This document shows, in pieces, positions 63,170-64,000 of a DNA stretch of 64,000 nt; position 1 is the stretch's first letter; each line of letters starts with the position of its first letter. This DNA is from Serratia quinivorans (GTDB lineage: Bacteria > Pseudomonadota > Gammaproteobacteria > Enterobacterales > Enterobacteriaceae), in assembly GCF_946227985.1 (NCBI RefSeq), contig NZ_CAMKGL010000016.1, positions 23,505-87,504 of the forward strand, in the 5' to 3' direction. Made by a program: the position numbers and the translations under genes. The notes under the pieces are model-generated. The model was not told the origin of the DNA. It was given only the letters and a program-made list of their open reading frames with translations, and did no database searches.

Positions 63170-64000
63170 TTATTTCAGCAGTGCCTGCGCCTTGGCCACC
63201 ACGTTCTCCACGGTGAAACCAAACTCTTTGAACAGCTGCTCTGCCGGGGCAGACTCACCAAAGCTGGTCATGCCCACGATGGCGCCGTTCAGGCCAACAT
63301 ACTTGTACCAGTAATCCGCGATACCCGCTTCTACCGCCACACGCGCGCTCACCGCTGCCGGCAGCACGGATTCACGGTACGCCGCATCCTGCTTGTCGAA
63401 CGCGTCGGTGGACGGCATGGAGACCACGCGCACCTTACGGCCCGCCGCGGTCAGCTGGTCTGCCGCTTCCACGGTGATACCCACTTCCGAACCGGTGGCA
63501 ATCAGAATCACGTCCGGCGTACCGGCGCAGTCTTTCAGCACATAACCGCCACGGTAGACGTTGGCCAGTTGCTCTGCGCTACGCGGCTGCTGGGTCAGGT
63601 TCTGACGTGAGAAAATCAGCGTGGTCGGGCCGTCGTTGCGCTCGATGCCGTACTGCCAGGCCACCGCCGACTCCACCTGGTCACATGGACGCCAGGTGCT
63701 CATGTTCGGGGTCACGCGCAGGCTGGCCATCTGCTCAACCGGCTGGTGCGTCGGGCCGTCTTCGCCCAGACCGATGGAGTCGTGGGTATAGACGAACAGG
63801 TTGCGGATTTTCATCAGCGCCGCCATACGCACCGCATTACGGGCGTATTCCACGAACATCAGGAAGGTCGCCGAGTACGGCAGGAAGCCGCCGTGCAGCG
63901 CGATGCCGTTGGTGATGGCGGTCATGCCGAACTCGCGCACGCCGTAGTGGATGTAGTTACCCGCCAGGTCAACGTTCAGCGGTTTCGAGCCGGACCACAT
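63170..64000 (-). CDS. tktA: Transketolase, C-terminal part; 5' end beyond window
   Basis: 276 C-terminal residues of a thiamine-diphosphate transketolase (full length about 663). The pyrimidine-domain segment [36 protein letters not shown], and the C-terminal domain ([37 protein letters not shown]) match E. coli TktA closely. The first Met in the window (WSGSKPLN follows) is internal, so the gene continues past 64000. It uses D-xylulose-5-phosphate, the product of the yia pathway. Confidence 0.96.
   Translation of the reverse strand: MWSGSKPLNVDLAGNYIHYGVREFGMTAITNGIALHGGFLPYSATFLMFVEYARNAVRMAALMKIRNLFVYTHDSIGLGEDGPTHQPVEQMASLRVTPNMSTWRPCDQVESAVAWQYGIERNDGPTTLIFSRQNLTQQPRSAEQLANVYRGGYVLKDCAGTPDVILIATGSEVGITVEAADQLTAAGRKVRVVSMPSTDAFDKQDAAYRESVLPAAVSARVAVEAGIADYWYKYVGLNGAIVGMTSFGESAPAEQLFKEFGFTVENVVAKAQALLK

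Noticed and set aside
1..64000. CRISPR arrays, insertion sequences, prophage genes or tRNA genes
   Set aside because: I looked for direct repeats with spacers, transposase or integrase motifs and tRNA signatures and saw none.

Overview
The window looks like chromosomal DNA of a Serratia species or a close Yersiniaceae/Enterobacterales relative. It carries the conserved enterobacterial backbone ygfF ... gcvP-gcvH-gcvT, ubiI-ubiH-pepP-ygfB, zapA-ssrS(6S RNA)-fau, serA, rpiA, argP, yggE, argO ... mscS ... fbaA-pgk-epd ... tktA, with proteins close to their E. coli counterparts. The genus call rests on this order and on recognised sequences; no database search was possible.

Layout. 1-2664: a truncated amidase and a DUF2848 protein, divergent from a GntR/FCD regulator. 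2930-6294: the SDR protein YgfF and a QseBC/PmrAB-type two-component system preceded by a four-fold 11-bp-phased repeat. 6392-10767: a quinone-oxidoreductase-like enzyme and a large autotransporter whose passenger starts with a zincin-like HEIAH domain. 11016-15637: the glycine cleavage operon gcvTHP (minus strand). 16183-20604: ubiquinone hydroxylases UbiH and UbiI, aminopeptidase PepP and YgfB. 20926-22115: zapA, 6S RNA and fau. 22160-27105: serA, rpiA, argP, yggE, argO.

27229-39870 is a carbohydrate locus inserted between argO and mscS. A PlaR/YiaJ-type repressor gene is divergent from a sugar ABC transporter plus an SMP-30 lactonase. These are followed by yiaK, yiaL, a YiaX2-like MFS permease, lyxK, sgbH, sgbU and sgbE. 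Together these would feed a ketogulonate-type sugar acid through 3-keto-L-gulonate-6-phosphate to D-xylulose-5-phosphate. Both transcription units carry a nearly identical 30-bp operator over a -10-like hexamer, which marks them as one regulon. 39913-46028 holds a cyclophilin-like protein, an alpha/beta hydrolase with a Cys at the nucleophile position, a NepI-like exporter with its LysR regulator, an RluA-family pseudouridine synthase, and a divergent XRE-cupin / B3-B4-domain pair.

46184-51413: mscS, a DUF1345 membrane protein and the glycolytic cluster epd-pgk-fbaA. 51738-62819 is a second accessory block, between epd and tktA. It holds dmlR/dmlA-like genes and yeaV-yeaW-yeaX (carnitine/betaine transporter and the two-component carnitine monooxygenase), a three-gene binding-protein ABC importer, and an EamA-family gene that looks internally deleted. 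The window ends inside tktA.

Non-coding points of interest are two copies of a ~125-bp palindromic repeat placed inside operons, a structured segment with its own terminator downstream of yggE, a terminator in the argO leader, and recognisable candidate sites for ArgP, GcvA, PurR, CRP and the PlaR-type repressor.
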